DNA from: SXTU01 sp964496695
Lineage (GTDB): Bacteria; Verrucomicrobiota; Verrucomicrobiia; Limisphaerales; SXTU01
DNA: 64,000 bases
Direction: 5' to 3'
Assembly (NCBI GenBank): GCA_964496695.1
Contig: CAZCBE010000006.1
Span: 57,717-121,716, forward strand
Every line of letters begins with the position of its first letter. Position 1 is the first letter of the stretch. A program made the translations under genes and the position numbers. A model generated the notes under the pieces. That model saw only the letters and a program-made list of their open reading frames with translations. It made no database searches and had not been told where the DNA came from. Shown one piece after another: positions 52,083-61,331 of the stretch.

Positions 52083-53387
52083 TTATTCGAAACGAGTGGC
52101 CACGGCAGCCGGGGCCGGCACGGGCGCGGCCACCTGGGTCATGAACTCCCAGCCCAGCGTGCTGAACTGCTGGGCGGGGACACGGCCGGAGAGCCGCCGC
52201 ACCGTGGGCTCCAGGAAGCGCCCGAGGCCGAGCGCCCGCGCGTCCGAGGCGATTTGCATGCGCGCCGCCGGCTCGGCGGCGATGAACCGCTGGAGCTGCG
52301 CGAGCACGGCGGATTCTACGGCCGGCGTGATGACCTCGGCGCGGCCCACCATGACGCGCACGGTCTTGGCCGGCGCGGGTGTGATGGTGAGCGGCAGGGT
52401 GCGGTCGGTCCACGCGCGGGGCAGCGTGTAGAGCACGCGCACGCCCTGCTCGGCGAACCACGAGTCGCGCCACGTCTTCACCATCGCGGCGGCCTCGCGC
52501 TCGAACAGGCCTTCCTTCACCAGCGCGCGGCGCATCTCAGTGCCGAGCATTTCGGCGACCTCGCTCAGCGGCTGCGAATCACGGCTGCCCGGCAACGTGA
52601 CCTCCTTCGTCCCGCTCGGCGTGAGCTGCTCCACGAAGCTGAAATTCGCCCGGTCACCCGTGACTTGCAGGACGAAGAGGTTGCCCAACGGTTCGGCACC
52701 GTTGTTTTTCAAGTGCAGTGCATTCGCTGCGCCGGGAAGGGAAACCGCCAGCGGCGCGGTGAAGTGCCCGACGCCACGATAGAACAGCAGGCTTTCCAGC
52801 TCGGGCTTGGCATCCTTGTCCGGCGCGCGGCGGAGGAAGTCTGCTTCGGCCTCGCGCGCGGGGAAGTAATGGCTCGGCGCGGCGTGCGTGGGGAGTTCCG
52901 CCTCCAGATTCGGATGCTGCGTGCGCGGCAGGATGGTCACGCGGTCCCAGACCAGCTTGGTGATCCGGCCCGGCGTCTTGAAGCTGTCCGGGCTGAGCTG
53001 CGGATACCACTCGGTGATGTGGCCGTTCGGGAACTGCACCGTCACGTCCACCGTGCGTTCGCGATCCGAGTAGAAGTAGATCACCGGCGTCTCCATGCGC
53101 TGAAGCGAGCGGGCGGCGGTCTTCGCTAAATAGAGCGGGTAGCTGCGGGCGCGCGGGTCGAGGGCGTTCTTGCTGACGTTGTGGACGAACGGCGGGAGGT
53201 CCGAAGCGATGAGCGGGTTCCACTCAAGCTGGACGCCGTTCGCGCCCTGCACCGAGGTGAACGTGCCCCATTCGTGGGCGGCGAAGCTTTTTGTCGCGGA
53301 CCCATACCCGCCGCAGGCGGGGATGCGGGCAGGCAGCAGGGCCAGGGCGAGAATCAGGAGCGAGGCTGAAAGCAGCGTGGTTTTCAT
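52083..53387 (-). CDS. Secreted protein heading the monohaem operon
   Basis: 434 aa. Signal peptide (LLSASLLILALALLPARIPA) then the opening HEWGTFTSVQGANGVQLEW. No haem or metal motif is visible; strand-rich middle and helical C-terminal part (RRALVKEGLFEREAAAMV). First gene of a four-gene operon with three monohaem paralogues, spacing 20 nt, so the products probably meet in the periplasm. I do not recognise a named function. Confidence 0.8.
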   Translation of the reverse strand: MKTTLLSASLLILALALLPARIPACGGYGSATKSFAAHEWGTFTSVQGANGVQLEWNPLIASDLPPFVHNVSKNALDPRARSYPLYLAKTAARSLQRMETPVIYFYSDRERTVDVTVQFPNGHITEWYPQLSPDSFKTPGRITKLVWDRVTILPRTQHPNLEAELPTHAAPSHYFPAREAEADFLRRAPDKDAKPELESLLFYRGVGHFTAPLAVSLPGAANALHLKNNGAEPLGNLFVLQVTGDRANFSFVEQLTPSGTKEVTLPGSRDSQPLSEVAEMLGTEMRRALVKEGLFEREAAAMVKTWRDSWFAEQGVRVLYTLPRAWTDRTLPLTITPAPAKTVRVMVGRAEVITPAVESAVLAQLQRFIAAEPAARMQIASDARALGLGRFLEPTVRRLSGRVPAQQFSTLGWEFMTQVAAPVPAPAAVATRFE

Positions 53388-53521
53388 GCCGGCAGCTTGG
53401 CACGCTCCGTCCGGGCGGTTGTCACCCGTGCGTCAGGGGATTGTAAAAGATTTGTTCAGAAAGGAGCCCCGCGTGAGCCTTGGTCTCTGCGCTGATGCGC
53501 CTCTGCGATGGAAGGAGAACT

Positions 53522-53750
53522 CCCAAAGATTTGGGAAAGACAAAGATGGAAACCAAATTCTGCTGCGAGCGGGAACCGATGCGGCGGCCTTCAGGCCGCA
53601 GAAACGAGAGCGCGCCAGGGTTGGTTCGAGCGCAGTGTCCCGGTCGCAGCCTTCTGCGGCGTGAACGCCGCGCTCCGCGGAGAGCCTGTGCGGCTCATGC
53701 ATTCTTGCTTGGCAGTTCGGCTCCATCTTTGTCTTTCCCAAATCTTTGGG
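53522..53750. repeat. Inverted CCCAAAGATTTGGGAAAGAC pair enclosing another element
   Basis: The 28-nt words are complements and lie 173 nt apart. The enclosed 53577-53676 element is the inverse of 41722-41819. Two repeat families are therefore nested in mirror symmetry. Confidence 0.8.
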
Positions 53751-53800
53751 GATTTATCGGGAGTTCGCTGCGGCTGGTCAGCCGCATAAAAACGCCCAGC

Positions 53801-53814
53801 GGACAGGAGTGTCC
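53801..53814 (-). repeat. GGACA-GGAG-TGTCC hairpin past a stop codon
   Basis: Eight nt after the stop of the minus-strand gene 53823-54536. The outer pair is GC...GC here but GG...CC at 716 and 59501, a compensatory change. Confidence 0.55.
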
Positions 53815-53822
53815 GCCCCACT

Positions 53823-54536
53823 TTAGCCCCGTCCCAGGCGGGTGCGCACACGCTGCTTCACGCGTTTGGCGAGCGCCCGGAGATGGCTGTGCGGCAGGGT
53901 GCGCTCCAAGGTCCAGGTCTGGTGCGGCACCGGCGAGCGGAACAGGTTTTCCGGCGCGGTGTGCTTCACGTCCAGGCCGGGCGTGAGATCGTAGCTGGCC
54001 TTCGTAAATAGATGCCGCACCAGCGCGGAGCAGAAGAAGGCGTTGTCGCGGTCGAGCAGATTGCCACGCCCGCGCAGGCTGGGATGCCGGAGCGCAATCA
54101 GGATGCCGAGGATCTCCCGCAGCGAGTAGCGGGTGCGGCCGGAAACCAGTTCCAGACCCTCCGCCACGATGCGCTTCACATGTTCTGGCGGAAGCTGGAA
54201 GTCGAGGATCGCCAGCGACGAGTAGAGCTGCTCGTCGTGGTATTTCGTGGTGCGGTTCTCCTGCACGCCGAACTGGACGTGCCCGCGTAGCATCTGCATG
54301 TCCGATTCGATGATCCACAGGTGGCCGTCGCTGCGCCGCTCGCCGAAGATGAAGGCGTGCGTCCACCGGCTCCACTGGCCGTCCGGCGTGGCGTGGCGCT
54401 CGGCGCGCGCGATGCCCCGGTCAATCAGCGTGTCCCCGCCGCACAGGCCAACACGTCCGGGCTGGGCGAACTGTTCGAGGAACGCGCGGTTCGTCGTGCC
54501 GGGCGGGGCGGAGATGGTGGCGGGAGCAGAACTCAT
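53823..54536 (-). CDS. YiiX/NlpC-like permuted papain-fold protein
   Basis: 237 aa, no signal peptide. GGDTLIDRGIARAER and His60 (WTHAFIFGE) near the N-terminus with Cys169 (NAFFCSALVRHLF) far downstream is the order of circularly permuted NlpC/P60 (YiiX/YaeF) amidases and lipid hydrolases. Substrate unknown; peptide, lipid-linked or nucleotide-like amides are possibilities. The basic tail (RVKQRVRTRLGRG) is unusual. Confidence 0.75.
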   Translation of the reverse strand: MSSAPATISAPPGTTNRAFLEQFAQPGRVGLCGGDTLIDRGIARAERHATPDGQWSRWTHAFIFGERRSDGHLWIIESDMQMLRGHVQFGVQENRTTKYHDEQLYSSLAILDFQLPPEHVKRIVAEGLELVSGRTRYSLREILGILIALRHPSLRGRGNLLDRDNAFFCSALVRHLFTKASYDLTPGLDVKHTAPENLFRSPVPHQTWTLERTLPHSHLRALAKRVKQRVRTRLGRG

Positions 54537-54557
54537 CCTAATTCCGACGGTTGAGAT

Positions 54558-54710
54558 TTAACGCAAAGGCGCAAAGCCGCGAAGTCGCAATTAGAACCGG
54601 CAGGCTGGTTTCGCTCCCGCACTCACCGGGCAGGTGAGCACGGTTCAATTTGGTGCCCCAAGCCAAATCCATACTCTCTGTGCCTTGGCGTCTTTGCGCC
54701 TTTGCGTTAA
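54558..54710. repeat. Perfect TTAACGCAAAGGCGCAAAG inverted pair
   Basis: 54558-54576 and 54692-54710 are exact 19-bp complements at the two edges of a gap between two same-strand genes. One arm is 22 nt from a start, the other 11 nt from a stop. Confidence 0.85.
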
Positions 54711-54720
54711 CTGCGGTTCA

Positions 54721-55761
54721 TCATTTGCCCATCAGATGCTCGATCACCAACTGGTCGAGTGCCTGATAGTTGCGGTCGTCCACGAGCGCCTGCGCGGCCT
54801 TCTCGTCGAAGCTGCGGACCTTGTCCAGCAGGCGGAGGAAGGTGCGGCGGCTGTTCGTAAGATGGTCGAGCCAGTGCTCTTCCTTGGTGGTGCGGAAGGG
54901 ATGCACGTCGAAGCACACGTATTCACCCTTCCGGCCGTAGCCGTTGCGCTCCAGCGCGCGGATCTGGTCGAAGGCGCTGCGGAGGTTCGTGCAGCCAAAC
55001 GGCCGGTCCTGGTCATACTTGAGGCCGTTCTGGTCGTTGAGGTGCAGCGACCAGAGCTTCCCGAAGGCGCAGGCGAAATCAATTTCGTCCGCCGGGTCCA
55101 GACCCGCGAGGATGGCGTGTGCGCTCTCGATCAGGCAGCCGACGCGCTTCGGGTCGCGCGTGAGCTGCGCGATGGCCAGTGCGTGGCCAATGGTGGGGAT
55201 GTAGGCGTGGTCCATCGGCTCGTTGGGCTTGGGCTCGATGGAGAGGCGGATGCTCTTGTCGTAGCCGAGCATCTTGTCGAAGGCCTCGACCAGGTAGTCC
55301 ACGCAGCGCCGGGCGTTCTTGGACTCGCGGATGTAACTGCCTTCGCGGGCCAGCCAGAGGACGATGAGGTCGGTGTCCAGCTCGTGCGCGATGTCTATGC
55401 ACACCTTCGAGCGCTCGATGGCGTAGGCGCGGCACTTGGGGTCGTTGCTGGTGTAGGCGCCGTCCACCGTGTTCGGGTGGAACCACAGGCGCGGGGCGAC
55501 CATCTCGGCGGCGATGCCGATCCCGTCGAGCCGCTTCTTGAGCTCGCGCGCCTCCTTGACGATCTGCTTGGCCGACTTGCCGTCGAGGTCCGGCACCGCG
55601 TCGTCATCATGGAACATCATCGCGTCGAAGCCATGCTCCTTGAGCTTGGCCAGCTTCCAGTCAAAGGTCTGCGGCTGCCGGACCGGCGGGCCGTAGGGAT
55701 CCTGGCCCTCGCTGATGTTCCACGGACCGAAACAAAACTTGTAGGAATGCGCTTTTGCCAT
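54721..55761 (-). CDS. Sugar isomerase/epimerase, xylose-isomerase-like TIM barrel
   Basis: 346 aa. Metal-site segments of the XylA superfamily are recognisable: VLWLAREGSY, LSIEPKPNEPMDHAY, HLNDQNGLKYDQD and FDVHPFRTTKEEHW. Somewhat short for true xylose isomerase. The substrate is a sugar or sugar acid, not known. Start at 55761 from MAKAHSYKFCFGPWNISEGQ; the frame above crosses a transposable element. Neighbouring oxidoreductase and epimerase genes support sugar metabolism. Confidence 0.82.
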   Translation of the reverse strand: MAKAHSYKFCFGPWNISEGQDPYGPPVRQPQTFDWKLAKLKEHGFDAMMFHDDDAVPDLDGKSAKQIVKEARELKKRLDGIGIAAEMVAPRLWFHPNTVDGAYTSNDPKCRAYAIERSKVCIDIAHELDTDLIVLWLAREGSYIRESKNARRCVDYLVEAFDKMLGYDKSIRLSIEPKPNEPMDHAYIPTIGHALAIAQLTRDPKRVGCLIESAHAILAGLDPADEIDFACAFGKLWSLHLNDQNGLKYDQDRPFGCTNLRSAFDQIRALERNGYGRKGEYVCFDVHPFRTTKEEHWLDHLTNSRRTFLRLLDKVRSFDEKAAQALVDDRNYQALDQLVIEHLMGK

Positions 55762-55832
55762 AGGTGTCGGCGCGGAGGCTGGCGAAAGGCAGCAAGGTTG
55801 AAAAGGGAAAAGGCGGCCGTGTCGTGTGAGAG

Positions 55833-56277
55833 GGCGCAGCTTGACCCTGCCCCGAAAGCCTCCGGAGCGCGGGTCTGTGACCGCAGCAACGTCCAATTGG
55901 CCGTCCCCGCTGGCCTACAAGAAGAGCCATGGACAAGGGCGGGCTGCTGCGGGTCGCAGGCACAGTGCCACGACATGGTGAACAGTCTTGCGCAGTTGGG
56001 AGACTGCGGAGCAGTTCCGCATAGGGATTTCCCGCGCCGTCTATTCGTGCTTGCGAGCGAGCGGCGACAACGAGCACGCGCGCTCCCTGCGCGCGTTGTC
56101 GCCGGTCGCCGCGCGTAACGGACTCGCCGCCGCAAGCACGAATAGGCGCGCCCGCTGCGATCGGCCCTGCGGAGCGCCTTGCGGTGAGGTGTCCACCATG
56201 TCGTGGCACTAGGTTGTCCACTATGTCATGGCACTGTGCCGCAGACCCGCGCTCCGGGGCAGTGTCGTGATGCGCCC
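55833..56277. mobile_element. 445-bp MITE, GGGCGCAGC ends, decayed duplication
   Basis: Left end GGGCGCAGCTTGACCCTGCC, right end GGGGCAGTGTCGTGATGCGC with the final CC; about 45 bp of inverted similarity including GGAGCGCGGGTCTGTG. Flanks CGTGTGAGA (55824-55832) and CGTTTGAGG (56278-56286) match 7 of 9. Interior palindromes CACGACATGG/CCATGTCGTG and ATTCGTGCTTGCG pair. Confidence 0.75.
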
Positions 56278-56285
56278 CGTTTGAG

Positions 56286-56400
56286 GGGGCATCCATGCAC
56301 TGCCCCGGTTTCGTCCCACAGGCAAGCCAGGACGCTTGCGGCACGGCCGGCCGGAGGCCGGCGCTACGTGGCGCCCGCGTCCTCGCCAGCCACTGGGAGA
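56286..56400. mobile_element. Truncated element with REP core
   Basis: Degenerate left end GGGGGCATCCATGCACTGCC joined to a REP core (GCAAGCCAGGACGCTTGC, CGGCCGGCCGGAGGCCGGCG). The right end is lost. It abuts the 445-bp element. Confidence 0.6.
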
Positions 56401-56616
56401 GCGGTCGCGAAGTGGTTGGTGCTGCTTGCCGCAGAGACGGCGCAGAAACTCCTGTGTTCAGCCATTGTTGCACCTTGGACTCCGCCGCGAAACTTCTCTT
56501 TCCTCCTGTGGGGCGAGAGGGACAAGTGCGGGGTGCTCGGAATGTCGGCTTGCCGCGCCCCGCCAAATGCCTTACTTCACTCTTCGTTTTCAGCGCGGCG
56601 ATTTGATTCAGCCATC

Positions 56617-57639
56617 GTGAGCAACCCAACCAAACCTGTGCGGCTCGGCATCGTCGGCTGCGGCGCGGTCACGCGCGAGATGCACCTCCCGGCGTTCATC
56701 CTCTCGCCCAACGTCGAGGTCACCTATCTCTGCGACCGCATCACCAAGAACACCCAGCTCGCCAAACAGGAATACGGCCTGCCCGACGCCCGCGTCACTG
56801 CCGAGGTGAAAGACTTCGCCGGGCATGTGGACGCCGCGCTCGTCGCCGTGCCGCCTAAGTTTCACGCGCCCGTCACCTGCGAACTGCTGGCCATGGGCAT
56901 TGATGTGCTGTGCGAGAAACCCATCGCCCTGAGCACCTCCGAGGCGCGGCAGATGAGCGACGCGGCCAAGAAACACGGGCGCATCCTCTCCGTCGGCTTC
57001 GTCACGCGCTTCAACCGCAACGCCGAGGTCTTCCGCCGAATCGTGAGCGACCCGCTCATCGGCGAGATTCAGGAGGTCATCGCCGAGGCCGGCTCCGTGA
57101 TGGGCTGGGTGATGACCAGCGACGCCTACTTCAACAAGAAGCTCACGCTCGGCGGCGCGTTCTTCGACTCCGGGGTGCATCTCATTGACCGCGTCGTGGA
57201 CCTCTTCGGTGGCGTGAGCGACATCGCCTACGAGGACGACTCCTTCGGCGGCGTGGAGTGCAACGCTAACCTCACCGGCAAGCTCGCCATCGCAGGCCGC
57301 AGCGTGCCCTGCCGCATGAGCTTCAGTTGGACCCACGGCCTGCTCAACGGCGTGAAGGTCATCGGCACCCACGGCACGGCGGAAGTGAAGTATCTCGATC
57401 CCGACGCGCTCATCGTGACGCGCACCGTGGGCGGCGAACCGCTGGAACTCGGCGTGCGCTACCAAGGCTCCGCGCCGAACCCGTATCTGCTGCAAATCGA
57501 AGACTTCGCCCGCGCCGTCCGCACGCGCGGCACGCCAAAGGTCACCGCCGAGTCCGCCACGATGTCGCTGGCGATCATCGAGCGGGCCTATGCGGCGCGC
57601 ACGCCGATGAAGCAGCCGTGGGTGGAAATCAACAAATGA
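56617..57639 (+). CDS. Gfo/Idh/MocA-family oxidoreductase
   Basis: 340 aa. Rossmann motif LGIVGCGAVTREMHLPAF, CEKPIALSTSEA (catalytic Lys) and the C-terminal substrate domain with GGAFFDSGVHLIDRVVDLFG. NAD(P)-dependent sugar or inositol dehydrogenase; substrate unknown. The start is GTG 56617. Divergent from the sugar isomerase and 359 nt upstream of the epimerase. Confidence 0.92.
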   Translation: MSNPTKPVRLGIVGCGAVTREMHLPAFILSPNVEVTYLCDRITKNTQLAKQEYGLPDARVTAEVKDFAGHVDAALVAVPPKFHAPVTCELLAMGIDVLCEKPIALSTSEARQMSDAAKKHGRILSVGFVTRFNRNAEVFRRIVSDPLIGEIQEVIAEAGSVMGWVMTSDAYFNKKLTLGGAFFDSGVHLIDRVVDLFGGVSDIAYEDDSFGGVECNANLTGKLAIAGRSVPCRMSFSWTHGLLNGVKVIGTHGTAEVKYLDPDALIVTRTVGGEPLELGVRYQGSAPNPYLLQIEDFARAVRTRGTPKVTAESATMSLAIIERAYAARTPMKQPWVEINK

Positions 57640-57998
57640 CCAAGGCCCGATTCCCAATGTCCAATGAATGACCAATGCCCAATGGACTGGCGACGCCAGC
57701 GCGGAGCGGGCCAGACGTGCGCCGGCAGAACCAACGGCAGGCAGCTATACGCCTTTTCTCCCTCTCCCTTTGCGGAGCAAGGGGAGAGGGCCGGGGTGAG
57801 GGGTGGCTGCTGCGGCGTTGGTGGCCGCACCCCTCATTCGGCCTCCGGCCACCTTCTCCCCTCGCTCCGCGAAGGGAGAAGGCTCGCAACGATGCCTTCA
57901 TTCGGCCAGACCCCGTCCACCCGTTGGTCATTCGTCATTGGTCATTCATTGGCCATTGGTCATTGGTCATTGGTCATTCCTCCGCATCGCCCTTCCGC
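57640..57998. other. Word-repeat gap
   Basis: GACCAATGCCCAATGG words (about 57665-57690) follow the stop and the complement CATTGGTCATTGGTCATTGG (57928-57980) precedes the next ATG. A CTCTCCC-type hairpin lies at 57757-57802 with a variant at 57854-57890. No gene. Confidence 0.65.
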
Positions 57999-59165
57999 AT
58001 GACACCCACGAAGATTCTTCTCACCGGCGCGACGGGCTTCATCGGCACGCGGTTGTGCGAGCGGCTCAAGCTGCACTGGCGGCTGCCGTATCGCGCGCTG
58101 GTGCGCAATTACACCCACGCCACACGCATCGCGCGGCTCGACTCCGAGATGATTCCCGGCGACCTCACGAAGGTGGAAACCATCGTGAAGGCCCTTGAAG
58201 GCTGTGACACGCTCGTCCACCTTGCGCATGGCGAGGACGACAAGGCCCCGAAGGAAACCGCCAACGTCATCGCTGCCGCGCTGCAGGCGAAGGTGAAACG
58301 CTTCGTCCACATCAGCTCGATGTCCGTCCACGGCTCGAACCCCGGTCCCGAGAGCTGCCGCGAGGCCACCGCGCCCATCGTCCGCCGCGACGAAAGCACC
58401 TACGTCGTCTCGAAGGCGGTGGAGGAACTGCTCGTGCGGCAGGCCATCGAGCGCGGTGGTCTGCCCGCGATCATCCTGCGGCCCACGGTGGTTTATGGCC
58501 CCTACGGCGGCTTCGTCATTGCCGCTGTGCAGCAGGCCAAAGGCGGCGTCATCGGCCTGCTCGACGACGGCAAGTGGGTCTGCAACGCCGTGATGGTGGA
58601 TGATGTCTGCTCCGCCATCCACGCCGCGATCACCACGGACAAGGGTGTCGGTCAGGCGTTCTTTGTGAACTCGGACAAGGCCATCACCTGGCGCGAGTGG
58701 AACCTTACCTTCGGCGGCATGCTCGGCCATCCGTTGCAGACCGTGAACTTCGACACCGCCGAACTGCGCGCCTACTGGGCGAAGCAAAAGCCCACGGTGA
58801 AATCCAACCTGACCGCTGCGGCCAAGCTGGTCGTCTCGCCGGATCTGCACCGGCAGTTCGCCAAGGTGCCGGTGATCAAGTCCGCCATCATCTGGGCCAA
58901 GGAGACGGTGAAGTCCCAGATGGGCGAGGAGAAGGTGCTCGCGTTCAAGGCCAAGCTGTCGCCGCGTCCGCGCGCCAGCACCGGTCCCGGCGTGCCGATG
59001 CCCAACCCCAGCCGCATCCGTCTGGAAGCCTTTCCCATCGAGTTCTCGAACGAACTGCTCAAGCAAACGCTCGGTTGGAAGCCTGCCTACGACTTTAAAG
59101 CCGGCGCGGAAGTCACTCGTCAATGGCTGGAGTTCGCGCGGTTGATTCCGGGCAAGAGCCTTTGA
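57999..59165 (+). CDS. NAD-dependent epimerase/dehydratase
   Basis: 388 aa. Rossmann KILLTGATGFIGTRLCERL at 5-23, catalytic Ser in HISSMSVHG and YxxxK in STYVVSKAVEELL. The nucleotide-sugar substrate is not defined. The C-terminal extension beyond residue 290 (LSPRPRASTGPGVPMP and after) is unusual in length. The ATG at 57999 is preceded by word repeats. Confidence 0.9.
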   Translation: MTPTKILLTGATGFIGTRLCERLKLHWRLPYRALVRNYTHATRIARLDSEMIPGDLTKVETIVKALEGCDTLVHLAHGEDDKAPKETANVIAAALQAKVKRFVHISSMSVHGSNPGPESCREATAPIVRRDESTYVVSKAVEELLVRQAIERGGLPAIILRPTVVYGPYGGFVIAAVQQAKGGVIGLLDDGKWVCNAVMVDDVCSAIHAAITTDKGVGQAFFVNSDKAITWREWNLTFGGMLGHPLQTVNFDTAELRAYWAKQKPTVKSNLTAAAKLVVSPDLHRQFAKVPVIKSAIIWAKETVKSQMGEEKVLAFKAKLSPRPRASTGPGVPMPNPSRIRLEAFPIEFSNELLKQTLGWKPAYDFKAGAEVTRQWLEFARLIPGKSL

Positions 59166-59516
59166 CGTGAAGGCGGAGTGTGGTGGAGTCGCACCGATTT
59201 TGACCACAGAGACCCGATGGACACAGAGAGGAAGGCAGCTATTCCCAAGGGAGGATGAAATCCGATAGCACGCGGCCCGGCCATCGGACGCTCCCTTCCC
59301 CCTCACCCTGGCCCTCTCCCCTGAGGAGAGGGGACTAGTCAACCAGCCGCGGAGCTAGGCCAGCGCGCGGATCCACGGGATGCGGACGACCTTGCTCCCT
59401 CTCCCCAAGGGAGAGGGCCGGGGTGAGGGGAAAGCGCGCGCACGAACACCTCGCTGATTCTCCCAGCCCATATCAATCGAAAACCCACTCGGGACGGCGG
59501 GGACAGGAGTGTCCCC
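59166..59516. other. Gap with two CTCTCCC hairpins
   Basis: ACCACAGAGACCCGATGGAC word near 59201, then hairpins at 59298-59333 and 59395-59430, then the GGACAGGAGTGTCC hairpin at 59501. No gene. Confidence 0.6.
59501..59514 (-). repeat. GGACA-GGAG-TGTCC hairpin past a stop codon
   Basis: Two nt past the stop of the minus-strand protease gene; the stem extends to GGGGACA/TGTCCCC. Confidence 0.55.
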
Positions 59517-61331
59517 TCACTGATACTCGTATCCCAGGTGGAAGCTCACGCGGCCGTCGGGATGCTGGCGGATGTTGGTGAGATGCACGGGCAGCCCGCC
59601 GCCGAGCAGCGAGCGGCTGCTGGGGGTGGTGAAGGGCGTGTAGGCATCGTTCGCGCCGCTGGGATACGGCACCGACGTGAGGAACATCCGCGGCCCCGCC
59701 GGCCCTTCGACGCCATGGCTTTCCTCCAAAATCACGCGGCTGCCCACGATGCGCCAGATCAGCAGGCCTTCCGCCGGCAGGCTGCCGTCGAAGCCCGTCT
59801 TGCGGCGGTTCTCGAGCAGCAGGTATTCGCTGCCATCGGGCCGCAGGAGCACCTTGAAGCACTCGTTGGTCGAGCCATTGATCGGCGCGAGCACGAGCTT
59901 CTGCTTCACCGTCGGGTCCAGCACCGCCGGCTTGAGCCAGCCGAGCTGCTCCTTGCACCACGCGCCGAAGTGCTGCGGCCGGCCGTAGGGCGTCTGGTTG
60001 GACATCGCGCACCAGTTGCCCAGGCCTTCGGAGCCGGGATTCTCCGGGCGCGCGTAGAGGTCCGGGATGCCCAGCATGTGGCCGAACTCGTGGCAATAGA
60101 CGCTGATGTTCCCCATGCGCCGCCCGCCCTCCGCGCAGATGAAGTAGGGCCAGCGCTTGCCCTTGTAGGTCACGCTCCCGCGATGCGGCCAGAAGAGGCT
60201 GCCCCGGTTCGCGTTCGGATAGCGGTCGCCGGCGTAGATGAACGCGATGCCGTCGAAGTCCTTCAGGGCATTCGCGCCGTCGCGCTTGAGCAGCAGGTCC
60301 AGCGCTTCCGTGAGAAAGGCCGTCTTGGCCGGCGGGCTGGCGGACTGCGAGTAATCGCCGCGCTTCTTGCCCATCTCCAGCCAGTTGAAGGCCCGTCCGT
60401 CCACCTGCAACTGGCCGCAGGACTGCTCAATGTAGTAATCGCGCAGGCTGCCGAAGACCGACTGCCCGGTGGCGTTGGTCTTCGTGTAGGTGCCCGTGCT
60501 GAACATCGCCTGCTCCCAGTCGCCCATGCTCACGGCGGGGTTGTGTTTCGTGTCGGGGAACTCGACGCCGATGATGGCCAGCTTGTAGCCCGGCTTCTTC
60601 CAGATCGTGCGCGGCTCCTCGCCCGTCGAGGAAACGCTGTCCGCCGTGAGGGTGACCTGCAACTCCTGCTCCTCCCCTTTGCGGCGGACCACCACGCTCA
60701 CCGTGTCGCCGGGCGATTTCTCCGCCAGCAGCTCGGTCACCGACTGGCCGGCAGCGATCACCGCCCCGGCGATCTTCACGATCACATCGCTGACCTTGAG
60801 CCCGGCCTTGTCCGCTGGCAGGCCGGTGGTGACGGAGGCCACCGGCGCGCCCTCGTCCGAGACCTCGCCCGTGCGGATGCCCATCACGGCGCGCTGCTCG
60901 CCCGTCCGGCGCGGCCGGCTGGTGGCGGCCACGGTGGCGAGGAGGTCCAGCGTCTTGCGGTCGCGGGTGACGGTGAGCTGCGCGAATTCACCCGGTGCCT
61001 TGCGCTGGAGCAGGTCGCGTAACGTGTCAGCGGAGGTGACGGCCTGCCGGTCCAGCTTGAGCAGCACATCACCAACGCGCACGCCCACCTTGGCCGCCGG
61101 GGAGTTCTCCGCGACTTCCCCGATGACCAGCCGCCCCTTCGGGTCCGGCGTGATGTGGAGGCCGAGATAGCCGGACTGGCCGGTGGGGGCGTTGCCGGCC
61201 TTGCCGAGCTTGGTGGTGAGGGCGGTGGTGACCGTGTGGTAGCCCTCCAGCTCGGCCAGCGGCGGCGCGGCGGGGGAGAGCGGCGCGAGCAAAAGCCCGG
61301 CGAGCAGGACGGCGCGAAGGACGGTTTTCAT
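59517..61331 (-). CDS. Secreted PDZ-M6 metalloprotease
   Basis: 604 aa. Signal peptide (LRAVLLAGLLLAPLSPAA), two PDZ domains (about 52-135, GYLGLHITPDPKG; about 145-230, VMGIRTGEVSDEG) and an M6-type (immune-inhibitor A-like) zinc protease domain with HEFGH at 414-418 (YCHEFGHMLGIPDLYA) and the following PENPGSEGLGNWCAMSN. Secreted or periplasmic. A PDZ-first arrangement with M6 is unusual. Start ATG 61331. Confidence 0.9.
   Translation of the reverse strand: MKTVLRAVLLAGLLLAPLSPAAPPLAELEGYHTVTTALTTKLGKAGNAPTGQSGYLGLHITPDPKGRLVIGEVAENSPAAKVGVRVGDVLLKLDRQAVTSADTLRDLLQRKAPGEFAQLTVTRDRKTLDLLATVAATSRPRRTGEQRAVMGIRTGEVSDEGAPVASVTTGLPADKAGLKVSDVIVKIAGAVIAAGQSVTELLAEKSPGDTVSVVVRRKGEEQELQVTLTADSVSSTGEEPRTIWKKPGYKLAIIGVEFPDTKHNPAVSMGDWEQAMFSTGTYTKTNATGQSVFGSLRDYYIEQSCGQLQVDGRAFNWLEMGKKRGDYSQSASPPAKTAFLTEALDLLLKRDGANALKDFDGIAFIYAGDRYPNANRGSLFWPHRGSVTYKGKRWPYFICAEGGRRMGNISVYCHEFGHMLGIPDLYARPENPGSEGLGNWCAMSNQTPYGRPQHFGAWCKEQLGWLKPAVLDPTVKQKLVLAPINGSTNECFKVLLRPDGSEYLLLENRRKTGFDGSLPAEGLLIWRIVGSRVILEESHGVEGPAGPRMFLTSVPYPSGANDAYTPFTTPSSRSLLGGGLPVHLTNIRQHPDGRVSFHLGYEYQ

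Larger units (their letters stand above)
53388..53822. other. Nested inverted repeats, no gene
   Basis: 435 nt between divergent-side genes. An outer inverted pair of CCCAAAGATTTGGGAAAGAC words (53522-53549 and 53723-53750) encloses the 53577-53676 palindromic element. The GGACAGGAGTGTCC hairpin is at 53801. Confidence 0.65.
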
